Assembly: GCF_000223215.1 (NCBI RefSeq)
Contig: NC_017243.1
Span: 248,001-312,000, forward strand
Reading direction: 5' to 3'
Length of the DNA stretch: 64,000 nucleotides
Source of the DNA: Brachyspira intermedia PWS/A
GTDB lineage: Bacteria; Spirochaetota; Brachyspiria; Brachyspirales; Brachyspiraceae
The translations under genes and the position numbers were made by a program. The notes below the pieces were generated by a model. That model saw only the letters and a program-made list of their open reading frames with translations, searched no databases and was not told the DNA's origin. Each line of letters opens with the position of its first letter. Positions within the stretch are counted from its first letter, which is position 1. This document shows positions 1-9,350 of this stretch, one piece after another.

Positions 1-804
1 TCTTTAGGTTTTGCTGTAGGTCCTACTGTTACAGGGCTTATATATAAATTTGATTATAAATTGGGTTTTTATTTTGTTATAGTAGTAAGCGTAATAATGT
101 TTATACTCTTTTATCTTTCAAGACATTTGAGATTTAAGGCTAACAACAAAAAGATAAAATGGAATATACCTTTCATGCGTGCTCCTAGATATAAAGTGCA
201 TATAGGCTGGCTTGTAATATTTGTAGGTGCTATGGTTTTACATACTTTAAGGTTTATGTTTCTTGATTATGGAATAAAGGTAATAGGTTTTTCTGAGGCG
301 GACTCCTCCTTATTAGTTGGAAGTTTATCTGCTTTTATGGCTGTAGGTTCTTTATCATCTGCTTTTTGTTTGAGATTTTTGGAGAAAAAAAGAGTATTTA
401 CTATAGTAGGGCTTCTTACTCCTGCGGCTTTGCTTTTAATAACATTCACTAGGAATTTCTGGTTATTTTTGATAGCATTTATGTTTTTGGGTTTTGTTAG
501 CGGTTTTGGTTATTTCTTTGGGCTTTATTATGCTTTGGCGGATCAGGATAATGCTCCTAGAAATGTTGCTGTTAATGAGGCTTTGACGGGGGTTGCTGCT
601 TTATTCATACCTTTTATAATGGGTTATTTGGCTTCTAATTTTTCATATTTTGTGGGTTTTTTATTTATGATGAGTGTATCTTTAATATGTTACATTATAG
701 CGATATATACTATGTGGCAGAAGAAAAGAACTGCTTTGCTTAAAGAAAAATTTAACAAGATGATAGATGATATAGACAGTAAATATATAAACAAAACTAT
801 TTAA
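1..804 (+). CDS. MFS transporter, C-terminal part (5' end outside window)
   Basis: The frame is open from base 1, so the gene starts upstream. About 267 codons are visible. They encode a string of hydrophobic membrane segments broken by a basic loop (RHLRFKANNKKIK, about residues 41-53), as expected for the hinge between the two six-helix halves of a major facilitator superfamily carrier. A GPTVTG motif near the left edge resembles the conserved end of MFS helix 5. The protein ends in a short basic cytoplasmic tail. The substrate cannot be told. The inner-membrane carrier role is a family inference. Confidence 0.75.
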   Translation, partial: SLGFAVGPTVTGLIYKFDYKLGFYFVIVVSVIMFILFYLSRHLRFKANNKKIKWNIPFMRAPRYKVHIGWLVIFVGAMVLHTLRFMFLDYGIKVIGFSEADSSLLVGSLSAFMAVGSLSSAFCLRFLEKKRVFTIVGLLTPAALLLITFTRNFWLFLIAFMFLGFVSGFGYFFGLYYALADQDNAPRNVAVNEALTGVAALFIPFIMGYLASNFSYFVGFLFMMSVSLICYIIAIYTMWQKKRTALLKEKFNKMIDDIDSKYINKTI

Positions 805-1132
805 TATATTAATTATTATTTTTAATAGGGATAAGAACTAAAAGAATTATATTAGATGAGTTTTTAGAATTAATTAAATAATACTATATATTTATAATTT
901 CAGATTCTTTTATGTATATTTTTTGTTTTTTTGCAACTTTGACGAAGTCCGAAAAAAGTTGATAAAATAAAAAACTATAATTAGTTTATAAATATTCTAT
1001 TATATAAAATGAAAAATTAAACCTTATATAGTTACTATGTTTAAGACTATAAAACAATAAAAAACATATTGAATAAAATCAAAAATATAATATAGTTTTT
1101 AATCATTAAAATTAAATATTAGAGGAATTATC
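805..1132. other. Intergenic spacer with one small GC-rich hairpin
   Basis: No gene is visible in this 328-bp AT-rich gap. At 934-961 CAACTTT pairs with AAAAGTTG around the GC-rich core GACGAAGTCC. That core recurs in spacers near 26.2, 31.66, 31.97, 32.1 and 35.28 kb, so it is a single module of a dispersed repeat family. Nothing else stands out. Confidence 0.5.
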
Positions 1133-1939
1133 ATGAAAGTTTTTATTAGTGCGGATATCGAAGGAATTACTACAACTACACAATGGCCTGATACTGATGC
1201 AGGAAGTTTAACTTATAAAGAACATACTTTGCAAATGACTAAAGAAGTTAATGCAGCATGTGAGGGAGCTATTGATGCAGGGGCAAAAGAAATATTTGTA
1301 AAAGATGCACATGACTCTGCTATGAATATAGATCAAACTGCTTTGCCTGAATGCGTGAAAATACATAGAAGATGGAGCGGAGACCCTTATTCTATGATAG
1401 AAGGTATTGATGAGAGCTTTGATGCTATAATGTTTATTGGATATCATAATGCTGCTTCTATTGGAAATAATCCGCTTTCGCATACTATGAATACTAGAAA
1501 TGTTTATGTAAAGCTTAATGAAGTTTTGGCAAGCGAATTTATGTTTTTTAGTTATGCTGCAGCTTATAGAAAAGTACCTACAGTATTTTTGTCAGGCGAT
1601 AAGGGATTATGTGAAGTGGCACAAAATATGCAGCCTAATCACCCTAATTTGGTAACACTTCCAGTTAAAGAGGGTATAGGTTATTCTACTATAAATTATT
1701 CACCTAATTTAATGGTTAAGATGATTAAAGAGAAAACTAAAGAGGCTTTGAGTCAGGATTTTAAGGGTAAATTATTAAAATTGCCTAATACTTTCAAATT
1801 AGAAGTATGTTATAAGGAACATGGATACGCTCATAAAGTATCATTTTACCCCGGAGCGAAAAAAATTAATGATACTACAGTAATTTTTGAAAATAATGAC
1901 TATTATGAAATACTAAGAGCCTTGAAATTTATATTATAA
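1133..1939 (+). CDS. dppA: D-aminopeptidase, M55 family (DppA-like)
   Basis: 268 residues, normal for M55 peptidases such as Bacillus subtilis DppA, a zinc enzyme that removes N-terminal D-residues from peptides including D-Ala-D-Ala. The start MKVFISADIEG carries the metal-binding Asp8 and Glu10. His60 (KDAHD), His105 (GYHNA), His117 (LSHTMN) and Glu135 (ASEF) fall where DppA has its other zinc ligands and catalytic His. A GAGGAA ribosome site precedes the ATG. The gene stands alone and ends at a clear terminator. It has no dipeptide permease neighbours, so it probably works in recycling cell-wall or dietary D-peptides; that role is inference. Confidence 0.9.
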   Translation: MKVFISADIEGITTTTQWPDTDAGSLTYKEHTLQMTKEVNAACEGAIDAGAKEIFVKDAHDSAMNIDQTALPECVKIHRRWSGDPYSMIEGIDESFDAIMFIGYHNAASIGNNPLSHTMNTRNVYVKLNEVLASEFMFFSYAAAYRKVPTVFLSGDKGLCEVAQNMQPNHPNLVTLPVKEGIGYSTINYSPNLMVKMIKEKTKEALSQDFKGKLLKLPNTFKLEVCYKEHGYAHKVSFYPGAKKINDTTVIFENNDYYEILRALKFIL

Positions 1940-1972
1940 AATAATATAATATAGGAATCCGATAACTTATGA

Positions 1973-2015
1973 AAGCCCCCTTAAAAAGCAGCATTCTTTT
2001 AAGGAGGCTTTTTTT
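1973..2015 (+). terminator. Rho-independent terminator after dppA
   Basis: AAGCCCCCTTAAAA pairs with TTTTAAGGAGGCTT (one C-A mismatch) across a 10-base loop, followed by a T run. It lies 34 bases after the dppA stop codon. Confidence 0.85.
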
Positions 2016-2048
2016 ATTGTTAAATATATTTAATGTTTGGTAAAGTTT

Positions 2049-2555
2049 ATGAAAGAGATTTGGGATATATATGATATTAATAAAAATAAAACAGGAAGAT
2101 TTCATCAGAGGGGAATACCTTTAAAGAAAAATGATTATCATATAGTTATACATGCTTGGGTAGTTAATAGTAATGATGAAGTTATAATAACAAAAAGACA
2201 TAAGAGTAAAAAAGTATGTCCTAATATGTGGGAATGCACAGAAGGTTCTATATTAGCTGGAGAGGATAGTGCTGACGGAGCTTTAAGAGAGCTTCAAGAA
2301 GAAATAGGATTATCATTTAAAAAAGATGAAGCAGTATTTTTAACTTCTTTTGTACTTGAGTTTTCAAATACTATAGTAGATTCTTATATGTTTAGAAGAG
2401 ATGTTAATATTGAGGATTTAGTTTTGCAGGAAAATGAAGTTAGTGATGCTATGATAGTAAATAGAGAAAAATATTTAGAGATGTGTAAAAGCGGAGAGAT
2501 CATTTCTTCTATAAGATATTTCTATGATATTTATGATAAATTAAATAATAAGTAA
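2049..2555 (+). CDS. NUDIX hydrolase
   Basis: 168 residues from the chosen ATG; an upstream TTG at 2037 is also open but is less likely. The full Nudix box GX5EX7REUXEEXGU is present at residues 66-88 (Gly66, Glu72, Arg80-Glu81, Glu84-Glu85, Gly87). Residues before it (WDIYD, near the N-terminus, and the ITKR strand) resemble the YfcD/isopentenyl-diphosphate-isomerase-like branch. The enzyme should hydrolyse a nucleoside diphosphate linked to another group, with Mg2+. The end-repair gene follows 26 bp downstream on the same strand, so the two are probably co-transcribed. The substrate is unknown. Confidence 0.85.
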   Translation: MKEIWDIYDINKNKTGRFHQRGIPLKKNDYHIVIHAWVVNSNDEVIITKRHKSKKVCPNMWECTEGSILAGEDSADGALRELQEEIGLSFKKDEAVFLTSFVLEFSNTIVDSYMFRRDVNIEDLVLQENEVSDAMIVNREKYLEMCKSGEIISSIRYFYDIYDKLNNK

Positions 2556-2581
2556 ATAGATTAAGTAAATTAGGAATTATA

Positions 2582-4885
2582 ATGAAAGTATTGATATTAA
2601 CAGTAGGCCCTCAGGGAAGCGGAAAAAGTTATACTATAAAGAAAGCTAATCTTGATTATTATAGTGTAAGTTCTGATAATTTAAGAATATTATATTCAGG
2701 TGTTTTTCCAGACGGATATAATGGACTTGAAATTTCTGAAAAAGACAATGCTTATATTTGGAATAATTTAATATTAAGTATATTAGAAAATAGATTCAGA
2801 TTAGGACAATTTACCATATTGGATAGTACAGGGCTTTTTAATCTTAATAGTATTACAGAGCTTGCCAAAAAATATGGATATAGAATTGTAGCTGTTTTAT
2901 TTGATCATTTATCACTTAAAGAATGTATTGAGAATGTGAGAAAAAGAGGGGTAGGTTCTAATATACCGGAAGAAGTTATTCAAGACTTTTTTATGCGTAT
3001 GAAGAATTTCAAATTGAGCGGTGCTAATATTTTTAAAGCTTCAGATTATGGCAGTGCGGAGACTGCATTGCTTGAGGCATGTAAATGGGATAGTTTTTAT
3101 CTTAATGAAACAGAATTTGAAAAGTATGATAATATAAAAGTGATACCGGATTTGCATGGCGAGTATGATGTATTTAAAAAGTTTTTGGAGAAAGAAAATT
3201 ATTTTAATGATAAAAAAACAGCTTATATATTTGTTGGCGATTTAATAGATAGGGGAGTAAAGTCAAAAGAATTACTTGATTATTTTCTTAATAATGATAT
3301 AGGAAATAATGTTTATTTTATAGAAGGAAATCATGATGTTAATTTGAATTTTTTTGCCAATGATATAAAAGTTACAAGTCAGGAATTTTATAAAACAACA
3401 TACAAAGAAATAAAAAAAGCATTTACTATAACTAAACAAGTAAAAGATAATAGTGATAATGTTGTAGAAGAAAAAATATTAAATGAAAGCGAATTAAATA
3501 ATTATAAAAAGAAAATAAGAAATTTTTATAAGAAGTTCAGACTTTATTATTTTTTCACTTTTAAAGGAAAGAAATTTTTTATTAATCATTCCGGCATAGA
3601 TAAAATGTATGAGCATATTCCTGCATCACTTTTGAATGGTGTTGTAACTTATGGATATGGAGAAGATGATAACAGTTATAAATCTTATATAGAAGTAGGA
3701 AATAAATTTAAAAATAATCATTCAGATATTATTCAGATATTCGGACATAGAAATGTACTTCAAGAAGAATTGGAAGATAATCTATGCAAAATAAATGATA
3801 ATGCCTATTGTATAGAAAATTCTGTGGAATATGGAGAGGATTTAATCATTCTTAATTTAAAATACATGTCTATTGAAAGTTATAAAAATGACAGAGAAAT
3901 AGAAAACTTATTTGACAAAGAAAAAACTGACAGCGAGCTTGTTCGTCATAAATATTATGATACAGTTTATTCCACTAATTTTTCAGACAGAGTATTTTAT
4001 AAAAGATTATGGAATGAACAAACTATCAAAGCTAGAGGATTATACAGATATAATGAAACAAATGAAATTGCAGGAAGAAGTTATGATAAATTCTTTAATT
4101 ATGATGAAGTTAAAGAAACAAAATTAAAAGCATTACAAAATAATATAAAGTTTCCTGTGAGTGTTTATAAAAAATATAATGGTTATTTGTTTTTAGTATT
4201 TTTAGATAAAACTAGAGATGAGTTAATATTTGCAACCAAAAGTTCAATAGGTACAACAATGGCTTCTTGGGCGGAAAGTTTATTAACTGAAGAAAATAAA
4301 AACTTTATAAAAGAATATTGCAAGAAAAATAATACTACATTTGTTTTTGAATGCATACATTTAAAAGATTCAGCACACCCTATAGTTTATAATGAATCAT
4401 TTTTGATTTTGCTTGATATAATTTACAATGAAGAGAGTTTCAGAAAACTTTCTTATGAGGAATTATCAAGCAAAGATATAACAGAACAATTTCAAGTAAA
4501 AGAAAGAATAGAAATATTTGAAGCTCCAAAATCTAATATTTCAAAAGATGAGTATAATAAATATATAGAAAAAATTATTCATAAATACGTTGATGATTTT
4601 AGTATAGATTATGAGGGAGTGGTATTTGAGGATGCAAATTGCTTTATGGTAAAAGTAAAATGTCCTTTCTATATAATAAAGAAGGCATTAAGATCAGAAT
4701 CAATGCGTTTGAATAGACTTAGTTATTCTTTGAATATTCATTATCCTAATAATCATGTTATTTTTGTGGGCAATAAAATATTTTTAAAGTACAAAAGAGA
4801 AAATAGTTTGAAAGAGTGGAGAAGTTTAGAAGTATCAGAAGTTGTAGAAGCCTATAATGAAGTTTTAAAAGAATTGGGTAAGTAA
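2582..4885 (+). CDS. Three-domain polynucleotide kinase-phosphatase-ligase (Pnkp-like end repair)
   Basis: 767 residues. The N-terminal P-loop kinase has Walker A GPQGSGKS at 9-16 and a later RKRG segment. The central calcineurin-type phosphoesterase shows PDLHG (Asp190, His192), GDLIDRG (219-225) and GNHD (249-252). The C-terminal nucleotidyltransferase has motif I KYNG with probable adenylated Lys531, a motif III-like FVFEC, motif IV EGVV at about 678 and motif V VKVK at about 690-693. The order matches bacterial Pnkp, which heals and seals broken RNA, though Clostridium thermocellum Pnkp is longer (about 870 residues). The RNA-modifying partner Hen1 is not visible here. All catalytic motifs look intact. 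Whether the substrate is RNA or DNA is inference. Confidence 0.82.
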   Translation: MKVLILTVGPQGSGKSYTIKKANLDYYSVSSDNLRILYSGVFPDGYNGLEISEKDNAYIWNNLILSILENRFRLGQFTILDSTGLFNLNSITELAKKYGYRIVAVLFDHLSLKECIENVRKRGVGSNIPEEVIQDFFMRMKNFKLSGANIFKASDYGSAETALLEACKWDSFYLNETEFEKYDNIKVIPDLHGEYDVFKKFLEKENYFNDKKTAYIFVGDLIDRGVKSKELLDYFLNNDIGNNVYFIEGNHDVNLNFFANDIKVTSQEFYKTTYKEIKKAFTITKQVKDNSDNVVEEKILNESELNNYKKKIRNFYKKFRLYYFFTFKGKKFFINHSGIDKMYEHIPASLLNGVVTYGYGEDDNSYKSYIEVGNKFKNNHSDIIQIFGHRNVLQEELEDNLCKINDNAYCIENSVEYGEDLIILNLKYMSIESYKNDREIENLFDKEKTDSELVRHKYYDTVYSTNFSDRVFYKRLWNEQTIKARGLYRYNETNEIAGRSYDKFFNYDEVKETKLKALQNNIKFPVSVYKKYNGYLFLVFLDKTRDELIFATKSSIGTTMASWAESLLTEENKNFIKEYCKKNNTTFVFECIHLKDSAHPIVYNESFLILLDIIYNEESFRKLSYEELSSKDITEQFQVKERIEIFEAPKSNISKDEYNKYIEKIIHKYVDDFSIDYEGVVFEDANCFMVKVKCPFYIIKKALRSESMRLNRLSYSLNIHYPNNHVIFVGNKIFLKYKRENSLKEWRSLEVSEVVEAYNEVLKELGK

Positions 4886-4890
4886 TTTTT

Positions 4891-4937
4891 AATATTCCTA
4901 CTGCAAAATATAAATTGCGGTAGGTTAATATTTTTTA
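4891..4937 (+). terminator. Terminator after the end-repair gene
   Basis: CCTACTGCAA pairs with TTGCGGTAGG (one G-T pair) over an 8-base loop. AATATT repeats flank the stem and extend it, and a T run follows. Confidence 0.75.
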
Positions 4938-4946
4938 AATTTAAAT

Positions 4947-5175
4947 AAAGCTTGGGTGGGTTTTATATTTTATAATCAGGCTTTAAAAATAGATAAATTA
5001 AAAATTTCAAACTATAGTATTAAAGAATAAAGGGCGGGGTATGTAATTAAATTTTAAAACCTAAATTACATTTGCCCACCCTTTATATTTATAGTTTCAA
5101 TCTGCCATTAAAACTGTTATTTTTTATTATTGCTAAATTAGAATTTATAGCTGCCCACCCAATATTTTTTTAAAT
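4947..5175. repeat. Palindromic GGGCGGG-class dispersed repeat, copy 1
   Basis: A left half runs from AAGCTTGGGTGGG to AAAGGGCGGGG. It is followed by an inverted half running from TTTGCCCACCCTTTAT to GCTGCCCACCC. The GC blocks are conspicuous in this AT-rich spacer. Related copies lie at 19.84, 32.20, 40.57 and 44.08 kb. No coding sequence is seen. The 332-bp gap between the flanking genes holds only this and the preceding terminator. Confidence 0.75.
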
Positions 5176-5217
5176 TTATTGTCTTATTACCGCCCATATA
5201 ATATAAAAATATATTTC

Positions 5218-6396
5218 TTATTTTATATCATGCTTTTTACAAAAATTGTCAGCAGCTTCCATATTAAGAAAAGCCAATTTTTTAAGCCCCTCTGATATTA
5301 TATGCTTTATATGTTCATTAGCCAAATCATACGCTTTATCAAAATCATCTTCTGATTCTTTAACTAATTTATTATATTCATCTTCATTTATTTTTTCTTT
5401 TTTCATGTAGGCAGTTTTTGATTTGGATATTCCTCTGTTGAAATAGCTTTCAGAATAATTCGGATTTAATTTTATAGCCTGATCATAATAAAGTATAGCC
5501 TCATCATATATGCCCAAATGATTAAGAGCAACAGCTTTATTATAATATGCATCTGCTATATTAGAATCTAATTCTATAGCCTTATCAAAATCTTTAATAG
5601 CCTCCTGATATGCTCCCATAGTCATGGCAATTATTCCTCTATTTAGATATGCCTTCGTATATTTAGGATTTATCTTTATTAATTCATCAAAGTCTTCTAC
5701 AGCACCTTTATAATCTTTTATATGAAACTTGGCATTTGCTCTGTTGAAATATCCGTCTGCAAATTCTCTGTTAATATGAATAGCATTTGTATAATCATCT
5801 ATAGCTTCATTAAAATTGCCTAACTTTTCTTTGACATTTCCTCTGTTATTGTATGCATCAATGAAATGAGAATTATATTCTATAGCTTTGTCATAATCTT
5901 TGATGGCTTCTTTATATTCACTCAATGCATTTTTTGATAATGCTCTGTTATAATAAGCATCAGCAAAATGAGGATAAACTTCAATGGCTTTGTTATAATC
6001 TTCTATAGAACCTTTATAATCTTTTAAGCTTGCTTTTGTATTTGCTCTTACATAATAAGCCTCTTCAAGATTATAATTAAGTTCTATTGTCTTATCAAAA
6101 TCTTTTAGAGCCTCCTCACTATTTCCTAAACTTCTGTTTATTATTCCTCTATTATAATATGCTGCTGCAAATTTATCATTTAATTTTATAGTCCAAGTAT
6201 AATCTTCTACAGCACTTTTATATGAATCTTCATTATTTATATTTGCTTTAGCATTTGCTCTGTTATAGTATGCTTCGTAAATAGTTGAATCTAGTTTTAT
6301 AACTTCAGAAAAGTATTCTATTGCTAATTTATAATTTTTACTTTTAAAAGCATCATAAGCTTTATTAAAAAAGTTTTTAATATCTTTTTCAGCCAT
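5218..6396 (-). CDS. Tetratricopeptide repeat protein
   Basis: 392 residues made almost entirely of 34-residue TPR units, about nine or ten in a row. Each has the recurring pattern A-Y-x-N-R followed by A-I-x-D-(F/Y)-x-K-A-I. There is no signal peptide or membrane segment, so the protein is probably a cytoplasmic scaffold for protein-protein contacts. The last 60 residues depart from the repeat. Spirochaete genomes, Brachyspira included, carry many such genes. The partner is unknown. It is divergent from the recJ-like gene. Confidence 0.85.
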   Translation of the reverse strand: MAEKDIKNFFNKAYDAFKSKNYKLAIEYFSEVIKLDSTIYEAYYNRANAKANINNEDSYKSAVEDYTWTIKLNDKFAAAYYNRGIINRSLGNSEEALKDFDKTIELNYNLEEAYYVRANTKASLKDYKGSIEDYNKAIEVYPHFADAYYNRALSKNALSEYKEAIKDYDKAIEYNSHFIDAYNNRGNVKEKLGNFNEAIDDYTNAIHINREFADGYFNRANAKFHIKDYKGAVEDFDELIKINPKYTKAYLNRGIIAMTMGAYQEAIKDFDKAIELDSNIADAYYNKAVALNHLGIYDEAILYYDQAIKLNPNYSESYFNRGISKSKTAYMKKEKINEDEYNKLVKESEDDFDKAYDLANEHIKHIISEGLKKLAFLNMEAADNFCKKHDIK

Positions 6397-6569
6397 AAAT
6401 TAAAACCTTATATTATATTATTATTTTATGATATATTAATATCGAAAAAACTCAATTATAAATATAGCAAAATATATACCACTTGAAAGAATATCATAAA
6501 TAAAATATACTATTTCAGAATATTAGAATATATTATTTTTTATTATTAAATAAGTGATAAAGACAAATT

Positions 6570-8729
6570 ATGGATATAAATAACTTAAATACAACAATAT
6601 TAGAGCTTTTAAAATTAAGAGGCATAACTTCCAAAGAAGATATTTATGATTTCTTTTTTCAGGATATATATTCATTATCTAATCCTTTTAATATAAGGGA
6701 TGTTAATGTATTTGTAGACAGAGTAAAAGAAGCTATAGAGAATGATGAGAAGATATTAGTATACGGAGATAAAGATGCAGACGGCATAACAGCAGCATCT
6801 ATTATATATAATACATTGAAAGTAGTTACAAAGAATGTTGAGGCATTCGTACCTAATCATACAACAGGATATGGACTTTCTAAGGCTGTTATAGAGGAAT
6901 ATGCTAATTCTGGAGTAAGCCTTATTATAACAGTGGACTGCGGAATATCTAATGCTGAAGAAGTAGAGTTTGCAAGGGATTTATCAATAGATATTATAGT
7001 AACTGATCACCATGATATACCGGAAATACTTCCGAATGCTTATGCTGTATTTAATCCTAAGATTTCAAATACCGGTTTTGTATCAAAAAACTTTTCAGGA
7101 TGTGCGGTTGCTTTTAAGCTTATGCAGGCTTTTGTGTTTTCTTATACTAAGTTATATAATAAGGATATAATAGTATTGGATTATGAGATTGATAAGTCAA
7201 AAAATGTATTGAAAAGAATAAGGGCTTTGAAATCTACTAATTTCGTTATAAGCGATGAGGTATTCGGGTTTGAGCTTATTAATGATAATAATTGCTATAA
7301 ATCAATATATGCTGATTATTATGATGAACTTATGAGCGAAGATGAGGTGCTAGAAGAGCTTGCTACTTATATGTTTGAGGGTGATGGCTGTGTATTGGTG
7401 CTTACAGGAGGAGAGGAAAGATTAAAGAAACTTCTTAATTTTTATGAGAGATATGAAATATATTTGCCTGAATATGATAATGTATATGATCTTCTTCAAT
7501 TAGGTGCTAAATACGGTAATGTTAATATAAAAACTACAAAGACTTTAGATGATTTTGCTTTGGCACTTAACGTTAATATTTATAGATATGATGATATAGC
7601 GTATAGAGATTTAATTATAAAAATGGAAATATTCAGAAGACTATTTTATATAAGTCAGAAACAGCTTCAAAGTTATATAAAGAAAAAGTCTATACTTGTA
7701 TTATTTGGAAGCGTAGCCGATGTTGTGCCTCTTATAGAAGAGAATAGAGCTTATGTGAAATGTGCCTTAAAGGAATTAGAAAAGCCTAGTCATATTAGAT
7801 ACAATATTATACTTGAAAGAATAAATTTATTAAATACAAAGATAGATACTCAGGCTATAAGCTGGAGGCTAGCTCCTTTTATAAATGCGGCAGGAAGAAT
7901 GGGAAGCCCTGAAACAGCTTTGAAGCTTCTTACTTGTGAGATAAAAGAAGAGGCTGTAACTTTGTCAAATGAAGTTTATAATATGAATGAAACTAGGAAA
8001 TCTTTGACAGAGTCTAATTTCACTATTGTAAATGAATATATAAAGACTAATAGCTGTTTGAAACTTCCTATTATAGTTGTAAAAAGCAAAAAGATAGAGC
8101 AGGGGCTTACAGGACTTATTGCAGGAAAGGTATTGAGCGAATATGGTAAAACTGCTGTTATTATGCATGAGAGTGATGACGGTGTTTGTATAGGAAGCAT
8201 AAGGAGTAGGGGAGAAGATAATGCCAGAGATATGCTTGATTATGCTAATGCTTATTTAACTAAATTCGGAGGTCATAAAAATGCTGCTGGATTTACTTTG
8301 AATACTGATAATTTTGATAAGTTTCAAAGCAAAATAATAAAGTATGCATCTAGCCAGAATTTCCAAACAGAAAAAAATGAAGATGAATTTGATTTAGAAC
8401 TTAGTTTTAAAGATATTGATATAAAGTTAGCCAAATTGTTAGAGATGTTTGAGCCTTATGGCTGCGGAAATGAAGAGCCTTTATTTATGTCTAAAAAAGT
8501 GAAAGTTAATAGCATAAACAAAATGAAGAAAAATAATAAAACACATTTAAGGCTTGAGTTATTACAGGATAATAAAAAAGTTAATGCTATTATGTGGGAT
8601 AAAAGTGATGATGAGGCTGATAAATTACTATCTTCTGATTATATAGATATTATTTATAAATTAAAAGTTAACCGTTTTAATGGAAGCGAAGATGCTAGAA
8701 TATATGTAGAGAGCTATAAAATATTTTAA
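6570..8729 (+). CDS. recJ: RecJ-like single-stranded-DNA exonuclease (DHH/DHHA1) with a large insertion
   Basis: 719 residues. The DHH phosphoesterase core shows GDKDADG (66-72; the usual form is DxDxDG), TVDCG (122-126) and the name-giving DHH at 146-148. Later come SVADVVPL, NAAGRMG and the DHHA1 signature GGHKNAAGF. In known RecJ proteins the segment after the GCAVAFKL helix runs almost straight into the ADVVPL motif. Here about 190 residues (roughly 180-370) are inserted. RecJ degrades single-stranded DNA 5' to 3' in recombination and repair. The catalytic Asp/His set looks complete, so activity is likely. Confidence 0.85.
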   Translation: MDINNLNTTILELLKLRGITSKEDIYDFFFQDIYSLSNPFNIRDVNVFVDRVKEAIENDEKILVYGDKDADGITAASIIYNTLKVVTKNVEAFVPNHTTGYGLSKAVIEEYANSGVSLIITVDCGISNAEEVEFARDLSIDIIVTDHHDIPEILPNAYAVFNPKISNTGFVSKNFSGCAVAFKLMQAFVFSYTKLYNKDIIVLDYEIDKSKNVLKRIRALKSTNFVISDEVFGFELINDNNCYKSIYADYYDELMSEDEVLEELATYMFEGDGCVLVLTGGEERLKKLLNFYERYEIYLPEYDNVYDLLQLGAKYGNVNIKTTKTLDDFALALNVNIYRYDDIAYRDLIIKMEIFRRLFYISQKQLQSYIKKKSILVLFGSVADVVPLIEENRAYVKCALKELEKPSHIRYNIILERINLLNTKIDTQAISWRLAPFINAAGRMGSPETALKLLTCEIKEEAVTLSNEVYNMNETRKSLTESNFTIVNEYIKTNSCLKLPIIVVKSKKIEQGLTGLIAGKVLSEYGKTAVIMHESDDGVCIGSIRSRGEDNARDMLDYANAYLTKFGGHKNAAGFTLNTDNFDKFQSKIIKYASSQNFQTEKNEDEFDLELSFKDIDIKLAKLLEMFEPYGCGNEEPLFMSKKVKVNSINKMKKNNKTHLRLELLQDNKKVNAIMWDKSDDEADKLLSSDYIDIIYKLKVNRFNGSEDARIYVESYKIF

Positions 8730-8744
8730 TAATATTAAATAGTA

Positions 8745-9241
8745 TTATAGCTTTTCTATTTGTTCTATGCTTAATCCTGTATTATCGCTTATTATTTTTA
8801 TATCTATACCTGATTTTTTGAGATTTCTTTCTATTTCAATTTTACCTTGTTCTATTCCTTTTTCTATGCCTTCCTGAATTCCTTTATTCATAGCATTTTT
8901 TATTTCATAATCAAGCATTATTTTATTAAAATATTCATCTATTTCTTTACGTTTGTATGTATCTATAAGCGGATTATCACAAAGAAAAGATTCTGATTTC
9001 TCTTTTACTAATTCAAAAACTGTATCTTCTTTTAATAATGTTTTCATATCTTCCCCCTTAAAAAATTTTATCCAAGACAAAACTTCTTTTTTTATATCTT
9101 TTATATTTGTAGTATTATTAAACTTTGGAAGTTCTAGGCGAATGCCCGCCTTCGGCGAAAATGTATTTGACAATGATCTGTTAGAATATTATTATGCTTT
9201 ATTTCTTTAAGTACATAGCATGTATGTATATCATCAATATT
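8745..9241 (-). pseudogene. Broken Rpn-family / PD-(D/E)XK nuclease ('transposase') remnant
   Basis: The 3' part encodes LELPKF...WIKFFKG and a C-terminal GIQEGIEKGIEQG helix, typical of Rpn recombination-promoting nucleases. Just upstream, in another frame, lies TDHCQIHF, which in this family directly precedes LELPKF. Between them (9138-9157) sits an extra 20-bp GC-rich palindromic segment containing CGCCGAAGGCGGGC. It shifts the frame and adds a stop. A further stop before about 9241 removes the catalytic N-terminus. The gene is therefore dead in two ways. Reading it as a family remnant rests on recalled family motifs. Confidence 0.75.
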
Positions 9242-9290
9242 TTAGGAATTTTTTTAATTATTTATTTAAAGAAGTTTATAAAATGCAAAT

Positions 9291-9316
9291 AAAAAGGGGC
9301 TTAAAGCCCCCCTTAT
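9291..9316 (-). terminator. Terminator of the first vsp gene
   Basis: On the minus strand AAGGGG...C and GCCCCTT form a stem with a TTTAA loop, followed by T5. It lies about 35 bp after the stop codon at 9351. Confidence 0.85.
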
Positions 9317-9350
9317 AGTTATATATATTTTCTAGTTAATTTTCAATTAA

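Noticed and set aside
8745-9173. Short intact gene of 142 codons
   Set aside because: It begins with repeat-derived residues and matches only the end of Rpn nucleases; the rest lies out of frame upstream.
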